This document shows, piece by piece, positions 6,804-15,788 of a DNA stretch of 34,597 nucleotides. A program made the translations under genes and the position numbers. The number at the start of each line of letters is the position of its first letter. The first letter of the stretch is position 1. The stretch lies in the NCBI GenBank assembly GCA_000495735.1, contig AYMD01000010.1, positions 5,286 to 39,882 on the forward strand, written 5' to 3'. This stretch comes from an uncultured Acidilobus sp. JCHS (GTDB taxonomy: Archaea > Thermoproteota > Thermoprotei_A > Sulfolobales > Acidilobaceae). The notes under the pieces are model-generated. The model was not told the origin of the DNA. It ran no database searches and was given only the letters and a program-made list of their open reading frames with translations.

Positions 6804-8261
6804 TTGACCGTGAGCTTTCCCAAGGGCTTCCTCTTCGGCTGGTCCCAGGCGGGCTTCCAGTCAGAGATGGGCACGCCCGGCAGCGAGGACCCCAACAGCG
6901 ACTGGTACGCCTGGGTGCACGACTGGGAGAACATAGCGTCTGGCCTGGTGAGCGGCGACCTGCCCGAGAACGGGCCGGGCTACTGGGGCAACTACCGCAG
7001 GTTCCACGACGCTGCCCAGGCCATGGGCCTGAGCGCCGCGAGGATAGGGGTTGAGTGGAGCAGGATATTCCCTAAGCCGACGTTTGACGTCAAGGTCCAC
7101 GCCGACGTCAGGGGCGAGGAGGTAGTCTCGGTTGACGTAAGCGAGCAGGCCCTTGAGCAGCTCGACAGGCTCGCCAACAGGGAGGCGGTGAACCACTACA
7201 GGGAGATGTTCTCAGACCTCAGGTCTAGGGGCATAACGTTCATACTTAACCTCTACCACTGGCCCCTCCCCCTGTGGCTTCACGACCCCATAGCGATCAG
7301 GAGGGGGAACCTCTCAGCGCCCTCAGGCTGGCTTGACGTCAGGACAGTCGTGGAGTTCGCCAAGTTCGCCGCCTACGTGGCGTGGAAGCTTGACGACCTA
7401 GTCTATATGTACTCAACTATGAACGAGCCAAACGTGGTCTGGAGCCTCGGCTTCACTCAGCCCAAGTCCGGCTTCCCGCCGGGCTACCTGTGCTTCGAGT
7501 GCTCTGGGAAGGCTATGAAGAACCTCCTGCAGGCCCACGCCAGGGCCTACGACGTAGTCAAGTCCATGACCAAGAAGCCCGTCGGCGTGATATACGCCAC
7601 GGCCGACTGGACCCCCCTCACGGAGAGCGAAGCTGACAGGGCAGCCGCTGAGGCGGCAAAGGCCGCTGACAGGTGGGCCTTCTTCGACATGCTCTCAAGG
7701 AGCTCGCCAAGGGACGACCTGAGGGGGAGGCTGGACTGGATAGGGGTCAACTACTACAGCAGGCTCGTGGTCAGGGCAGGCAGGGGCGGCTTCCAGGTGG
7801 TCCCTGGCTACGGGTTCGCCTGTGAGCCCAACTCCGTCAGCCCCGCCGGGAGGCCATGCAGCGACTTCGGCTGGGAGTTCTACCCAGAGGGCCTCTACCA
7901 CGCCCTCAAGGACTACTGGGAGAGGTACCGCCTGCCGCTCATGGTCACGGAGAACGGCATAGCTGACGAGGGGGACTACCTGAGGCCCTACTACTTGGTC
8001 TCGCACGTCTACCGGGTGCACAGGGCCATGCAGGAGGGGGTCAACGTCATGGGCTACCTGCACTGGTCCCTGGCTGACAACTACGAGTGGGCCTCAGGCT
8101 TCAGCAAGAGGTTCGGCCTCCTGATGGTCGACTACGAGGCCAAGAGGCTGTACTGGAGGCCCTCGGCCTTTATATACAGGGAGATAGCCAAGAACAACGC
8201 CATAACTGACGAGGTAGAGCACCTCAACAGGGTCCCGCCCCTGAGGCCTCTAAGGAAATAA
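6804..8261 (+). CDS. GH1 beta-glycosidase (LacS type)
   Basis: A cytoplasmic family 1 glycoside hydrolase closely resembling Sulfolobus LacS over its whole length of about 489 aa. It hydrolyses beta-glucosides, beta-galactosides and cello-oligosaccharides from the non-reducing end. Landmarks are [21 protein letters not shown] near the N-terminus, STMNEPNV with the acid/base Glu (E208 from this start) and VTENGIAD with the nucleophile Glu (E383). There is no signal peptide. I chose TTG 6804 (MTVSFPKGF) because LacS begins MYSFPNSF and a ribosome-binding site lies 7 bases upstream. GTG 6792 (four residues longer) and GTG 6810 are alternatives. It faces the GH12/binding-protein operon tail to tail and would finish the degradation of imported oligosaccharides. 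Confidence 0.95.
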   Translation: MTVSFPKGFLFGWSQAGFQSEMGTPGSEDPNSDWYAWVHDWENIASGLVSGDLPENGPGYWGNYRRFHDAAQAMGLSAARIGVEWSRIFPKPTFDVKVHADVRGEEVVSVDVSEQALEQLDRLANREAVNHYREMFSDLRSRGITFILNLYHWPLPLWLHDPIAIRRGNLSAPSGWLDVRTVVEFAKFAAYVAWKLDDLVYMYSTMNEPNVVWSLGFTQPKSGFPPGYLCFECSGKAMKNLLQAHARAYDVVKSMTKKPVGVIYATADWTPLTESEADRAAAEAAKAADRWAFFDMLSRSSPRDDLRGRLDWIGVNYYSRLVVRAGRGGFQVVPGYGFACEPNSVSPAGRPCSDFGWEFYPEGLYHALKDYWERYRLPLMVTENGIADEGDYLRPYYLVSHVYRVHRAMQEGVNVMGYLHWSLADNYEWASGFSKRFGLLMVDYEAKRLYWRPSAFIYREIAKNNAITDEVEHLNRVPPLRPLRK

Positions 8262-8290
8262 AAATTTTAAAGAACTATATTTTCTTTTTA
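8262..8290. terminator. A/T-rich bidirectional terminator between convergent genes
   Basis: An A/T-rich stretch with TTTT and TTCTTTTT runs directly follows the stop of the beta-glycosidase gene and reaches the stop of the convergent GH12 gene. T-runs of this kind terminate archaeal transcription. On the minus strand the equivalent runs are weaker. Confidence 0.45.
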
Positions 8291-9487
8291 TCTGCCTCTC
8301 CTCAGGAGCACCGCGACCAGTGCCGCGATCAGCAAAACTATCACTAGGGACAGGGCCACAACGCTGTAGATCCCGACTCCTACGCGCTTGGTCACGGTCG
8401 CAGTTGACGTTACTGCAAGAGCGGACGTTATTGTAGAGGTTATTGTTGAAGTCACCGTAGCTGTTGAGGTGGTAGTGCTCGTGACCGTGGTCACCTGCCT
8501 CGGCGCCACCAGGAAGCCATAAGAGTACACCTTGTACCAGGCGCTCACGTTAACGTTCACGGGCGGCCACTGAACGGAGCTGTACTCCATGCCAAGCTCA
8601 ATATCATTTAGGTAGAGCTGGTCGAAGCTGTAGTTAGAGACCTGGGACCAGAGCAGGGAGGCATCGCTGAATATACTGCTGAGGGGCACGGCTATGGAGC
8701 CGTTGCCCAGGGGTGGCGTCAGCACGAAGGCCATGTAGGTCCAAGGGAAGTGGAGCGCTACGTAGGCCTGCCACGTGGCGTTGACGACCCTGCCGTCCAC
8801 CATGGTTGGTATGTAGAAGGTCGCGTTAGGCCTTGAGTAGCCGGCCGGGTTGAACCCGGGGCTGTAGTAGAGCCACACCATTATCTCGAGGTCATCCGCG
8901 CCGACTGAGGAGGGCTCATAGGACCTGGTCAGCCACATGTCGAAGGAGAAGTCGCCGCGCCCGTTAGGGAAGCCCAGGGAGTAGTTAATGTAGGCAACTA
9001 TGAGCGGCAGGTCGCCGACCTTGGCCGGGAGCTGAAGGTAGGGGCTCTGGCCCGTTATGATCCGCCCCCACGGCTTATACCCATAGATGATCTCAGGGTA
9101 GCCCATCACGGTGTCGTAGACGTTTGTGGCTGTGGCGTTGTAATTCACTACTGAGGCAAAGAAGCCATCGCCACACGCCCTAACTGTCACCTCGCCGCTG
9201 CCCGACCTTGTGTTCCACACGTCAGGCATTATGACAACACTGACGCCAGAGGCAAAGGTTAAGTTGTACTGAGAGTACTGCCCGCCAGGGGCCTGGGAGA
9301 GCGTCACGCAGGGCACAACCTCAAGTACTGTGGCGTTAACTGGGGGTATGAACTCTATGTACTCCCATGGACCGCCGCCCAGCGTTGTAACATAGGCTGA
9401 GGCTGCGGGGCTTAGAGATGATGCTAACGGGGCAGCAACGGCCAACAGGGTAAAAATACAAAGAAAGAGAAGGAAAAGGAACCTCAA
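8288..9487 (-). CDS. Secreted, membrane-anchored GH12 endo-beta-glucanase
   Basis: A 399-aa protein. A signal peptide (about 1-28) is followed by a GH12 jelly-roll domain (about 35-325), a Ser/Thr/Val stalk (about 333-368) and a C-terminal helix ending LLRRGR. GH12 signatures are DFSFDMWLTR (179-188), DLEIMVWLYY with the likely nucleophile E201, and LGMEYSS with the likely acid/base E301. Sulfolobus has homologous extracellular acid-stable endoglucanases with the same architecture. The many Asn-x-Ser/Thr sites suggest heavy glycosylation. The gene lies 28 bases behind the substrate-binding-protein gene on the same strand and is probably co-transcribed with it from the promoter at 11716-11747. 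It should cut beta-1,4-glucan outside the cell. Confidence 0.85.
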   Translation of the reverse strand: MRFLFLLFLCIFTLLAVAAPLASSLSPAASAYVTTLGGGPWEYIEFIPPVNATVLEVVPCVTLSQAPGGQYSQYNLTFASGVSVVIMPDVWNTRSGSGEVTVRACGDGFFASVVNYNATATNVYDTVMGYPEIIYGYKPWGRIITGQSPYLQLPAKVGDLPLIVAYINYSLGFPNGRGDFSFDMWLTRSYEPSSVGADDLEIMVWLYYSPGFNPAGYSRPNATFYIPTMVDGRVVNATWQAYVALHFPWTYMAFVLTPPLGNGSIAVPLSSIFSDASLLWSQVSNYSFDQLYLNDIELGMEYSSVQWPPVNVNVSAWYKVYSYGFLVAPRQVTTVTSTTTSTATVTSTITSTITSALAVTSTATVTKRVGVGIYSVVALSLVIVLLIAALVAVLLRRGR

Positions 9488-9515
9488 AGAAAAACACCCG
9501 AGGTCAGCTTGGGAG

Positions 9516-11681
9516 TTACCTCCTCATTACCGCCCAGACTATCAGCCCGACCACTATAGCTGTCACGACAACCGCTATGACAATGTAGGTCGTTGAAGTC
9601 ACCAGCTTGGTCACCGTCTTCGTCAGGGTGCTCACCGCTGACGAGACGACGGTCGTGACAGACGTGACGGTGGTCGTTGAGACTGTGGTCGTCGTTGTCG
9701 TGGCCGTCGTAGTAGTTGTCGTTGTCGTGGCCGTCGTGTAAGTGACGGTTATGGGCTTAGGCGTAGTCGTGGTGACCGTGACGCCCTTCGGGTGCAGGTG
9801 AACCAGTACGTAGGCGTTGCCTGGGTTGAACCATGGGGCAGGCGGGAAGAGGTAGCCTGTAGTCTCGTTGGGCCAGCCAGCCCAGTACGTTGTCGAGTAC
9901 TCATACCAGATGCCGTTGGTCAGGAGAGGTATGACAGGAGTGTAGTTTAACCAGATGGTGAGGACCTCGTTGTAGAGCGGCATGAGGGCACTTATGTTAT
10001 CAGGGTTAATGGTGAATATCTCCCTCAGGTCATTGTAGGCTGTCCAGGCGGCGGTGTTGTTGAACCTCTCCATGTCAGCCCATGCCCAGCTCCCCACGGG
10101 AGCTGTGCCTATTGTGTAGAAGTAGTACTCAAACCAGGTTGCTGGTATCACTCCACCCCAGCTCCACATAAGTGACATCGAGTACTCGCCCATGGCGACC
10201 TGTGTATACCACTGGCTGTACGTCGGGAACACGGTGGAGGCCTTAATGCCTATCTTTGACAGGTTCTGGGCTATGAGGTTGGCGTCCTCCATCCAGTCGG
10301 TCCAGCCGTAGGGCACGATTATGGTGGCGTTTACAACTGCCCCGTTGGGCATGACCCAGTAGCCCTCGGAGTTCTTGTGCCAGCCGTACTCGCTGGCCAC
10401 CTGCTGCATGAGCCGCTGGGCCTCCGTCAGGTTGAACGTCCAGCCGTACCTCTGGATTATCGACATGTTTATGTACTTGCCCCAGGCCGCTGAGTAGATG
10501 TTGTAGGGGGCGAAGAAGCCGAAGCCGTTGCTGATGTTGCACGGGAGCTCCTGCCCGTTCTCAGCTACCGCGGCCAGCTCCGAGGTGTTTATGGCGTAGG
10601 CTATGGCCCTCCTGACCAGGGTTATGTTGTAGGGCGGATACATCTCGTTCATCAGCAGCATAACCCACGGACCCTCCTGCAGGTTCCACGGCGGGTGGCT
10701 CAGGTAGGTGTAGATGCCCTGGCTCCTGAGGGTCCAGACGTTAGTGATGAAGTAACCTCCCCACGTCATCTCTCCCGTCTTGAACATGGATATGGCCTGC
10801 GGGTTTGACGTTATCACCACGTCAGCGACGTACTCAGGGGCGTACATGCCGTTGGCAGGGACGCCCCAGATGTTCCAGCCCCACCAGTTATCCCACTTAA
10901 TGAACACGACCTCACTTGGCGTGTAGGCGTAGATCCTATAGGGTCCGTCGCCTATTATCTCTGTGACGTCAGGGCTCCAGGTGAGCGGGCTCCACTTGGT
11001 GCCATTTGCGAAGAAGGCGCTCAGGTTGGGGTAGAACTCGTGTAGAGGCATGACGGGGTACGAGGGGCTTGTCAGTATGGCAAGTATGGTGCCCCACGGC
11101 GGCGACGAAGGGGTGCTGTTGAATATAAACATGACCTCCTTCTCGTTGACCGGGGTCACGTTAAGGATCGCTCCAGGGCCTGGGGTCCACATCCAGCCCC
11201 AGGCCAGTGACGGGAAGTACTTGCCCAGGTAGTAGGTGAACACGACGTCATCGGCCGTGACAGGGTAGCCGTCCTGCCACGTCGCGTTAGGCCATATCCA
11301 TATCTCGAGGGCAGCCCTGTCAACGGTACCCGTGGCGTTAGGCCCGTAGACAAGCGACGCGGGCACTGTGACTGAGGTCACGGTGAAGTTCTCCCCCAGG
11401 GCAGGGTAGTACTGCTGTGTAGCTGGAGACCACAGGAAGAAAGGCAGGTATACCAGGCCCAGCTCCAGGGCGTTTATGACGTTAGCTGTTGAGAACGGGT
11501 TAAGGGTAGTTATGGGCCCCCAGGTGACGCCTCCTATGTAGACCGTCTGGGAGGCGGGCAGCGCTATTAGCGAAGGCGCCTGGGCCCTGACGCTCGTGAC
11601 GCCAGAATACGGTGATAGGAAGCCGACGAGGGACAGGGCCAAGAGGGTGGCCGCCACCAGGCCTAAGGCTAACTTCCTCAA
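9516..11681 (-). CDS. ABC transporter substrate-binding protein, family 5, S/T-stalked (oligosaccharide type)
   Basis: About 721 aa. A signal peptide (MRKLALGLVAATLLALSLVG) is followed by a family-5 (dipeptide/nickel/oligosaccharide) binding domain, then a long Thr/Val stalk and a C-terminal membrane helix ending WAVMRR. Family-5 landmarks are WGPITTLNPFS, NATWQDGYPVTADDVVFTYYLGK and RRAIAYAINTSELA. In Sulfolobales such proteins bind cellobiose and other beta-glucosides rather than peptides. TTG 11681 is preferred because the decayed paralogue at 19799 begins at the equivalent TTG (MRRLVLSLV) and a short purine-rich leader precedes it; TTG 11705 adds eight residues. It partners with the permeases and ATPases at 15789-19686 and shares their operator. 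Confidence 0.9.
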   Translation of the reverse strand: MRKLALGLVAATLLALSLVGFLSPYSGVTSVRAQAPSLIALPASQTVYIGGVTWGPITTLNPFSTANVINALELGLVYLPFFLWSPATQQYYPALGENFTVTSVTVPASLVYGPNATGTVDRAALEIWIWPNATWQDGYPVTADDVVFTYYLGKYFPSLAWGWMWTPGPGAILNVTPVNEKEVMFIFNSTPSSPPWGTILAILTSPSYPVMPLHEFYPNLSAFFANGTKWSPLTWSPDVTEIIGDGPYRIYAYTPSEVVFIKWDNWWGWNIWGVPANGMYAPEYVADVVITSNPQAISMFKTGEMTWGGYFITNVWTLRSQGIYTYLSHPPWNLQEGPWVMLLMNEMYPPYNITLVRRAIAYAINTSELAAVAENGQELPCNISNGFGFFAPYNIYSAAWGKYINMSIIQRYGWTFNLTEAQRLMQQVASEYGWHKNSEGYWVMPNGAVVNATIIVPYGWTDWMEDANLIAQNLSKIGIKASTVFPTYSQWYTQVAMGEYSMSLMWSWGGVIPATWFEYYFYTIGTAPVGSWAWADMERFNNTAAWTAYNDLREIFTINPDNISALMPLYNEVLTIWLNYTPVIPLLTNGIWYEYSTTYWAGWPNETTGYLFPPAPWFNPGNAYVLVHLHPKGVTVTTTTPKPITVTYTTATTTTTTTTATTTTTTVSTTTVTSVTTVVSSAVSTLTKTVTKLVTSTTYIVIAVVVTAIVVGLIVWAVMRR

Positions 11682-11715
11682 GAGCCTCTCGCCACTAGTA
11701 TACAATATTGAGGAT

Positions 11716-11747
11716 GTATTTAAATACGACTTTCGTTATATGAAAGT
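11716..11747 (-). promoter_or_regulatory. Promoter with inverted-repeat operator upstream of the binding-protein gene
   Basis: On the minus strand, ACTTTCATATAACGAAAGT (11747-11729) is an inverted repeat, CTTTC(A/G)-N5-CGAAAG. It is followed within two bases by the TATA box GTATTTAAATAC (11727-11716). Transcription should start near 11695. The same arrangement of operator directly upstream of TATA is found at 19752-19721, so one regulator probably controls both units. The position overlaps the BRE region, which suits either a repressor or an activator. Confidence 0.6.
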
Positions 11748-11779
11748 AGGTCCCTTTTCCTGTTAATTTTTGAAAACCC

Positions 11780-14029
11780 TTACAGCGCCTTGGCGGTCGC
11801 CCAGAGAACCCCTCCCCTGCCCCTCAGCTCCAGGTCCTCCTTGATCTCCACCTCAGCCTTCAGCCTGAGGTCAGCCGACGAGGGGCCCGCGTAGAGCTCA
11901 TAGGTGCCCGCTGGAACCAGCAGGCGGCCTCCTGGCATGTAGACGGAGAGGGCCTCAAGGCCTACCTCAAAGCTGACGGTCTTTGACTCGCCGACCCCGA
12001 GGCGGACCCTCCCGAGGCCTATCAGCTCAAGGGAGGGTCTCTCGTAGAGCCTTGAAGGGGGCGACACGTAGAGCTGGGGCACCTCCTCAACCTCCAGGGG
12101 CCCTTCGTTAGTGAGCTTCAGGCCGGCCCTCAGCACGCCCCCCTCGAGGCCTGCCCTGAGGTCTGAGTAGGTGACCTTTGAGTAGCTGAGGCCGTGACCG
12201 AAGGGGAAGAGGGGCCTTGGCCTTCTGACAGTTATGTCTGATGCTGAGGACCTGCGGAGGCCGTGGCGGACCGGTACGTCGCCTACGGAGGAGGGGATAG
12301 TCACAGGCAGCCTCCCTGAGGGGTTTACGAGTCCCACGAGGGCCCTGGCTATGGCGTTGCCCCCCTCCTCGCCAGGGTAGAAGGTAAGGAGTACCGCTGA
12401 GGCGGCGTTAATTACATCATCTGGCAGCGATACGGGCCTGCCCGCGATGAGGACTATCACAAGCCTGGCCCCTGAGCCGACGAGGGACCTGAGCAGCCTG
12501 AGCTGGCAGTCAGGGAGCGTCGGGTCCCTGTCAACGCCCTCGCCTGAGAGGACCTCGCTATCCCTAAGCCAGAAGCCGCCTGACCTCTCGCCCACGACGG
12601 CCACCACCACGTCATGGCCCCTGGCCGCCTCCCTGGCGCCCTCTATCTCCTTATCTCTGCACGAAGCGAAGCTGCTCACAGGCCAGTGGTCCAGCCTGGG
12701 CAGCAGCGACCTGAGGCCCTCGAGGACCGTGACCACTGGCGTCACCTGCCTCCCGAGGCTCCTGTGCGCCTGGAGGTGGTAGTCGAACAACATGGCTAGG
12801 GGCTGTGAGGCCCCAGGTCCTGTCAGCAGGACCCTCAAGTCCCTGCTAAGGGGGAGTACGCCGTCGTTCTTGAGCAATATAATTGCCCTCTCGGCCGCCT
12901 CCCTTGCCAGGGCCCTGTCCTCGGCTGTCTCAACAGGGCCTCCGTCGTAGCTTAAGTATGGATTCTCCAGGAGGCCGAGCGACGCCTTAACTGCCACGAC
13001 CCTCTCCACGTGCCTGTCAAGTATGTACTCGGACAGCCTGCCTGACCTCACGGCCTCCACGAGGGACCAGAAGAGCCTCTCCCTCATGGGCGCATAGCTG
13101 TTTTCAACGTCGATGCCGGCCGAGAGCGACAGCAGGGCCGCCTCCTCAGCGTCCCTGGCGACCCTGTGAAGCCAGAGGAGCCTGGTAACCCCCTCGGCAT
13201 CAGATACCACGAAGCCCTCGAAGCCCCACTCGCCCCTGAGCACGCCACCTATCAGAAGCCCGTTGGCGTGGCTCGGCACCCCGTCAACGTCGTTATAGGA
13301 GGCCATGACTGACAGGGGGCGGGCCTCCTTAACCGCTGACTCAAAGGGCACGAGGGCCAGGTTCCTAAGGTCGAGCTCGCCGACCCAGCTGTTGGCCCCG
13401 TTCCTCCCTCCCTCAGACATGCCGTAGGCCACGAAGTGCTTGAGGGTGGCCACAACTCCGTGGGCCTGGACGGACTTGACATAGCTGACGCCCATGGCGG
13501 CGGCGAGCCTGGGGTCCTCGCCAAAGGTCTCCTCGCACCTTCCCCACCTCGGGTCAATGCATAGGTCCAGCACGGGGGAGAAGACCTGGTGCACCCCAAG
13601 GGCCCTTGCCTGCCTGCCTATCGCGTCAGCCACCCTTGACATGAGCTCCGGGTCAAAGGTGCTGGCCATGGCCAGCGGCGACGGGAAGGCTGTGGCCCCT
13701 GGCGCCATGAGCCCCCCGGCTGCCTCCTCCTCGATCATGGCCGGGAGCCTGGCCGTGGACCTCTTGACGAGGAACTCCTGGAGCCTGTTGAATTCCCTGG
13801 CCATCTGGGCGTTGTCAAGGAACGCCCCGTTCCCGTAGACCCTCTTGACTATGCCGACGCCGTACTTTGCTATCTCCTCTGCCTTCACCTCGGAGAACCT
13901 CCCGCTCTCATCAAGGAAGTGCGTGAAGGGCACGGCCTCAAGCTGGGCCACCTTCTCCTCAACGGAGAGCCTGGCCACGATCTCCCTGGCCCTCAGGATG
14001 TGTTCAGGCCTGATCGCGGCGTGAGGCAA
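11780..14029 (-). CDS. GH3 beta-glucosidase / beta-xylosidase
   Basis: A 749-aa family 3 glycoside hydrolase with the full three-part layout: (beta/alpha)8 barrel (about 15-330), alpha/beta sandwich (about 390-600) and a C-terminal fibronectin III-like domain (about 640-735). The catalytic nucleophile is D277 in GFVVSDAEGV, and KHFVAYG (197-203) is the conserved substrate loop. Length and domain order resemble the Sulfolobus XarS beta-xylosidase/arabinosidase, so beta-xyloside activity is as likely as beta-glucoside activity. There is no signal peptide, so it acts in the cytoplasm on imported oligosaccharides. The TTG at 14029 is preceded by AGGGGCT on the coding strand. Downstream, the binding-protein gene has its own promoter. 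Confidence 0.92.
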   Translation of the reverse strand: MPHAAIRPEHILRAREIVARLSVEEKVAQLEAVPFTHFLDESGRFSEVKAEEIAKYGVGIVKRVYGNGAFLDNAQMAREFNRLQEFLVKRSTARLPAMIEEEAAGGLMAPGATAFPSPLAMASTFDPELMSRVADAIGRQARALGVHQVFSPVLDLCIDPRWGRCEETFGEDPRLAAAMGVSYVKSVQAHGVVATLKHFVAYGMSEGGRNGANSWVGELDLRNLALVPFESAVKEARPLSVMASYNDVDGVPSHANGLLIGGVLRGEWGFEGFVVSDAEGVTRLLWLHRVARDAEEAALLSLSAGIDVENSYAPMRERLFWSLVEAVRSGRLSEYILDRHVERVVAVKASLGLLENPYLSYDGGPVETAEDRALAREAAERAIILLKNDGVLPLSRDLRVLLTGPGASQPLAMLFDYHLQAHRSLGRQVTPVVTVLEGLRSLLPRLDHWPVSSFASCRDKEIEGAREAARGHDVVVAVVGERSGGFWLRDSEVLSGEGVDRDPTLPDCQLRLLRSLVGSGARLVIVLIAGRPVSLPDDVINAASAVLLTFYPGEEGGNAIARALVGLVNPSGRLPVTIPSSVGDVPVRHGLRRSSASDITVRRPRPLFPFGHGLSYSKVTYSDLRAGLEGGVLRAGLKLTNEGPLEVEEVPQLYVSPPSRLYERPSLELIGLGRVRLGVGESKTVSFEVGLEALSVYMPGGRLLVPAGTYELYAGPSSADLRLKAEVEIKEDLELRGRGGVLWATAKAL

Positions 14030-14077
14030 CCAAAGCCCCTAATAGCTAGAAGGCCTCCGAGTAAAGAGGCCTCACCC

Positions 14078-14371
14078 TTGAGGCTGGCCCTTTACGTTAA
14101 CAGGTACTCCATGGAGCGCCTCTCGTCAGATAGCGTCCTCCTCTCCAGGCTCATTGACAGGGCCAAGGAGATGGGCTTCCAGAGGCTGTACCTGGAGAAC
14201 TACAGGGACGGCGTCACGGTCACGGCCTTCGGGGGAAGGGCCTTCGTGAGCAACGAGAACAGGCACTAGGTCAGGGCCCTCCTTGAGAGGAGGGACGAGG
14301 GGCGCGTCGAACTTGTCATACCGCCAGGGCGCGTAGCCCTCGCTGTGGGACAGGTTGTATACATTTTGTGA
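14078..14371 (+). pseudogene. Small unknown gene interrupted by an in-frame TAG
   Basis: From TTG at 14078 the frame reads MRLALYVNRYSMERLSSDS, a helix and FQRLYLENYRDGVTVTAFGG. It meets TAG at 14267-14269 (codon 64), then continues in the same frame as LLERRDEGRVELVIPPGRV to a TGA at 14369-14371, giving about 97 codons in all. The part after TAG has normal codon use and alternating beta/alpha character, so this looks like one gene with a single nonsense change, CAG to TAG being the simplest. A shorter 63-aa protein ending at TAG is the alternative. No family is recognised. It diverges from the GH3 gene with only 48 bases between starts. Confidence 0.4.
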
Positions 14372-14415
14372 CTCTTTTTTGTCCATTTTGTTTGATAAAA
14401 TAACCCCTACACACA

Positions 14416-14451
14416 TTTTTAAGCCTCAGAAAAGAAACTAGGATTGGGTGA
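14416..14451 (+). promoter_or_regulatory. TATA box and ribosome-binding site for a 41-aa protein
   Basis: ATTTTTAAG (about 14415-14423) is a TATA box in an A/T-rich stretch. Transcription should start near 14446. GGTGA at 14447-14451 lies 8 bases before the ATG at 14460. Just upstream, the T-run at 14375-14380 and A/T-rich DNA to 14400 may terminate the preceding plus-strand unit. Confidence 0.55.
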
Positions 14452-14459
14452 AAGTGAGA

Positions 14460-14585
14460 ATGGCACAGGCTAAGGAGGTTAGGTACGACTGGTCCCACCA
14501 GAGGGAGCTCACCTCAAGGTACGTGCTCTGCGAGAGGCTGGGCTACGCCCTCTGTGCAGCCCTTTACGGGCTGACCATAAAGTAA
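14460..14585 (+). CDS. Small protein (41 aa), function unknown
   Basis: ATG at 14460 to TAA at 14583-14585. The protein starts MAQAKEVRYDWSHQREL and continues with a helix containing two Cys (YVLCERLGYALCAALYG). A well-placed TATA box and GGTGA ribosome-binding site make it a credible gene despite its size. It is soluble to amphipathic, with the second half able to form a single amphipathic or membrane-associated helix. It lies tail to tail with the second GH12 gene, leaving only eight bases between stops. I do not recognise a family. Confidence 0.5.
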   Translation: MAQAKEVRYDWSHQRELTSRYVLCERLGYALCAALYGLTIK

Positions 14586-14593
14586 GGCCTTTT

Positions 14594-15784
14594 TCAGCCC
14601 CTCCTAGTCCTAACCGTTAGGGCAGCTGCGGCGGCCACAGCTATGACGGCCACGGCCGCCGCCACGATAATGGGCGTAAGCAGGACCTCCTTCACTACCT
14701 CCGTCACAGTCGAGTAGAGGGTCCTGTTAACCGTGCTCGTCAGGGTCGTGGTCGAAACGGACGTCAGAGTTGAGGTCACGGTCCTGGTCACCGTCTGCGT
14801 GACCGTGTAGGTCTGGGTGGCGCTGAGGTTGCCGCAGAGGTCCCAGCTGTAGACCGTGAAGTTCATCAACATGGTGCCGTTGCCTGAGGCGTCCACCTCG
14901 GCCCCCAGCTGGATCACGCTCAGGTAGAGGCCTGACTCCCACTGGGTCCCGTTGAACTCGCCTACTATGTTGACGGCCGTCGATATGAGGTCCCTGAGGT
15001 TGACGCCAAAGACCCCGCGCGTGAGGCCGTGGTAGGCGCCTTCGCTGTAGTTGAGCTCGGGTATCAGTATTATCAGCATCCAGCCAGAGGGGCCGCCGTT
15101 CCTGGGGAGTATGAAGACCTGGTATGACAGGTTCTTCAGCTGCCCATCTATGATTGTAGGCATGGTCACGCTATGCCAGGTGACCCAGTAGGGCAGGCCC
15201 GCCAGGGACTGGTTAGCGTACATCCAGAGCATCAGCTCCACGTCGCTCGGCCCAAGCGAGGTGGCGCCGGGGTGCCTCACGAGCCATATGTCATAGGAGA
15301 AGTCGTTGTAGCTCCCCTCCCTCAGCGACAGGGAGTAGTTAACTATGGACCACAGGCTGGGCACCTGGTCTGTAGGCATGGGGAGCCTGAGGAAGCTGTA
15401 AGTTGACGTCATGGTGTAGAAGGGCCCCCAGGAGTAGTCGCCGTACATTATGTCAGGGAAGCCGACGACCGGAATGAAGCTGATGGCCCTGACCACGCCC
15501 GTTATGTTTACGTAAACTGCAAGGTGACCATCGCTGAGGACCATCGTGACGTTCCCGTTGCCCCCTACGAGGTTCCACAGCATGGGCGATATCATCGCTG
15601 TGGCGCCCTGGGGGAGCTTCATGAAATAGGCGTTGTAGTTGTTGAGCACTGCGTAGGAGAACAGCGTGTAGCTGGCGTTTGATATCATTGGGTAGCAGAT
15701 CATGCACTGGGCCGAGGCCTGAGGGGCGACTGCCAGGGCTAAGAGGATGAGAACAGCTAACAGGGACAGGGCCCGCGGGCTCAA
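14594..15784 (-). CDS. Second secreted, membrane-anchored GH12 endo-beta-glucanase
   Basis: A 396-aa protein: a signal peptide ending near ASAQ (about residue 26), a GH12 domain (about 30-320), a Thr/Val/Ser stalk (about 324-362) and a C-terminal helix. DFSYDIWLVR (161-170), DVELMLWMY with nucleophile E183 and IQLGAEVDAS with acid/base E296 correspond position by position to the GH12 protein at 8288-9487. The two are therefore paralogues, diverged well beyond recent duplication. TTG at 15784 follows the ATPase stop by four bases, so this is the last gene of the importer operon. Extracellular cleavage of beta-glucan is thus coupled to uptake. The N-terminal CMIC pair may form a disulfide. Confidence 0.82.
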   Translation of the reverse strand: MSPRALSLLAVLILLALAVAPQASAQCMICYPMISNASYTLFSYAVLNNYNAYFMKLPQGATAMISPMLWNLVGGNGNVTMVLSDGHLAVYVNITGVVRAISFIPVVGFPDIMYGDYSWGPFYTMTSTYSFLRLPMPTDQVPSLWSIVNYSLSLREGSYNDFSYDIWLVRHPGATSLGPSDVELMLWMYANQSLAGLPYWVTWHSVTMPTIIDGQLKNLSYQVFILPRNGGPSGWMLIILIPELNYSEGAYHGLTRGVFGVNLRDLISTAVNIVGEFNGTQWESGLYLSVIQLGAEVDASGNGTMLMNFTVYSWDLCGNLSATQTYTVTQTVTRTVTSTLTSVSTTTLTSTVNRTLYSTVTEVVKEVLLTPIIVAAAVAVIAVAAAAALTVRTRRG

Positions 15785-15788
15785 GACC

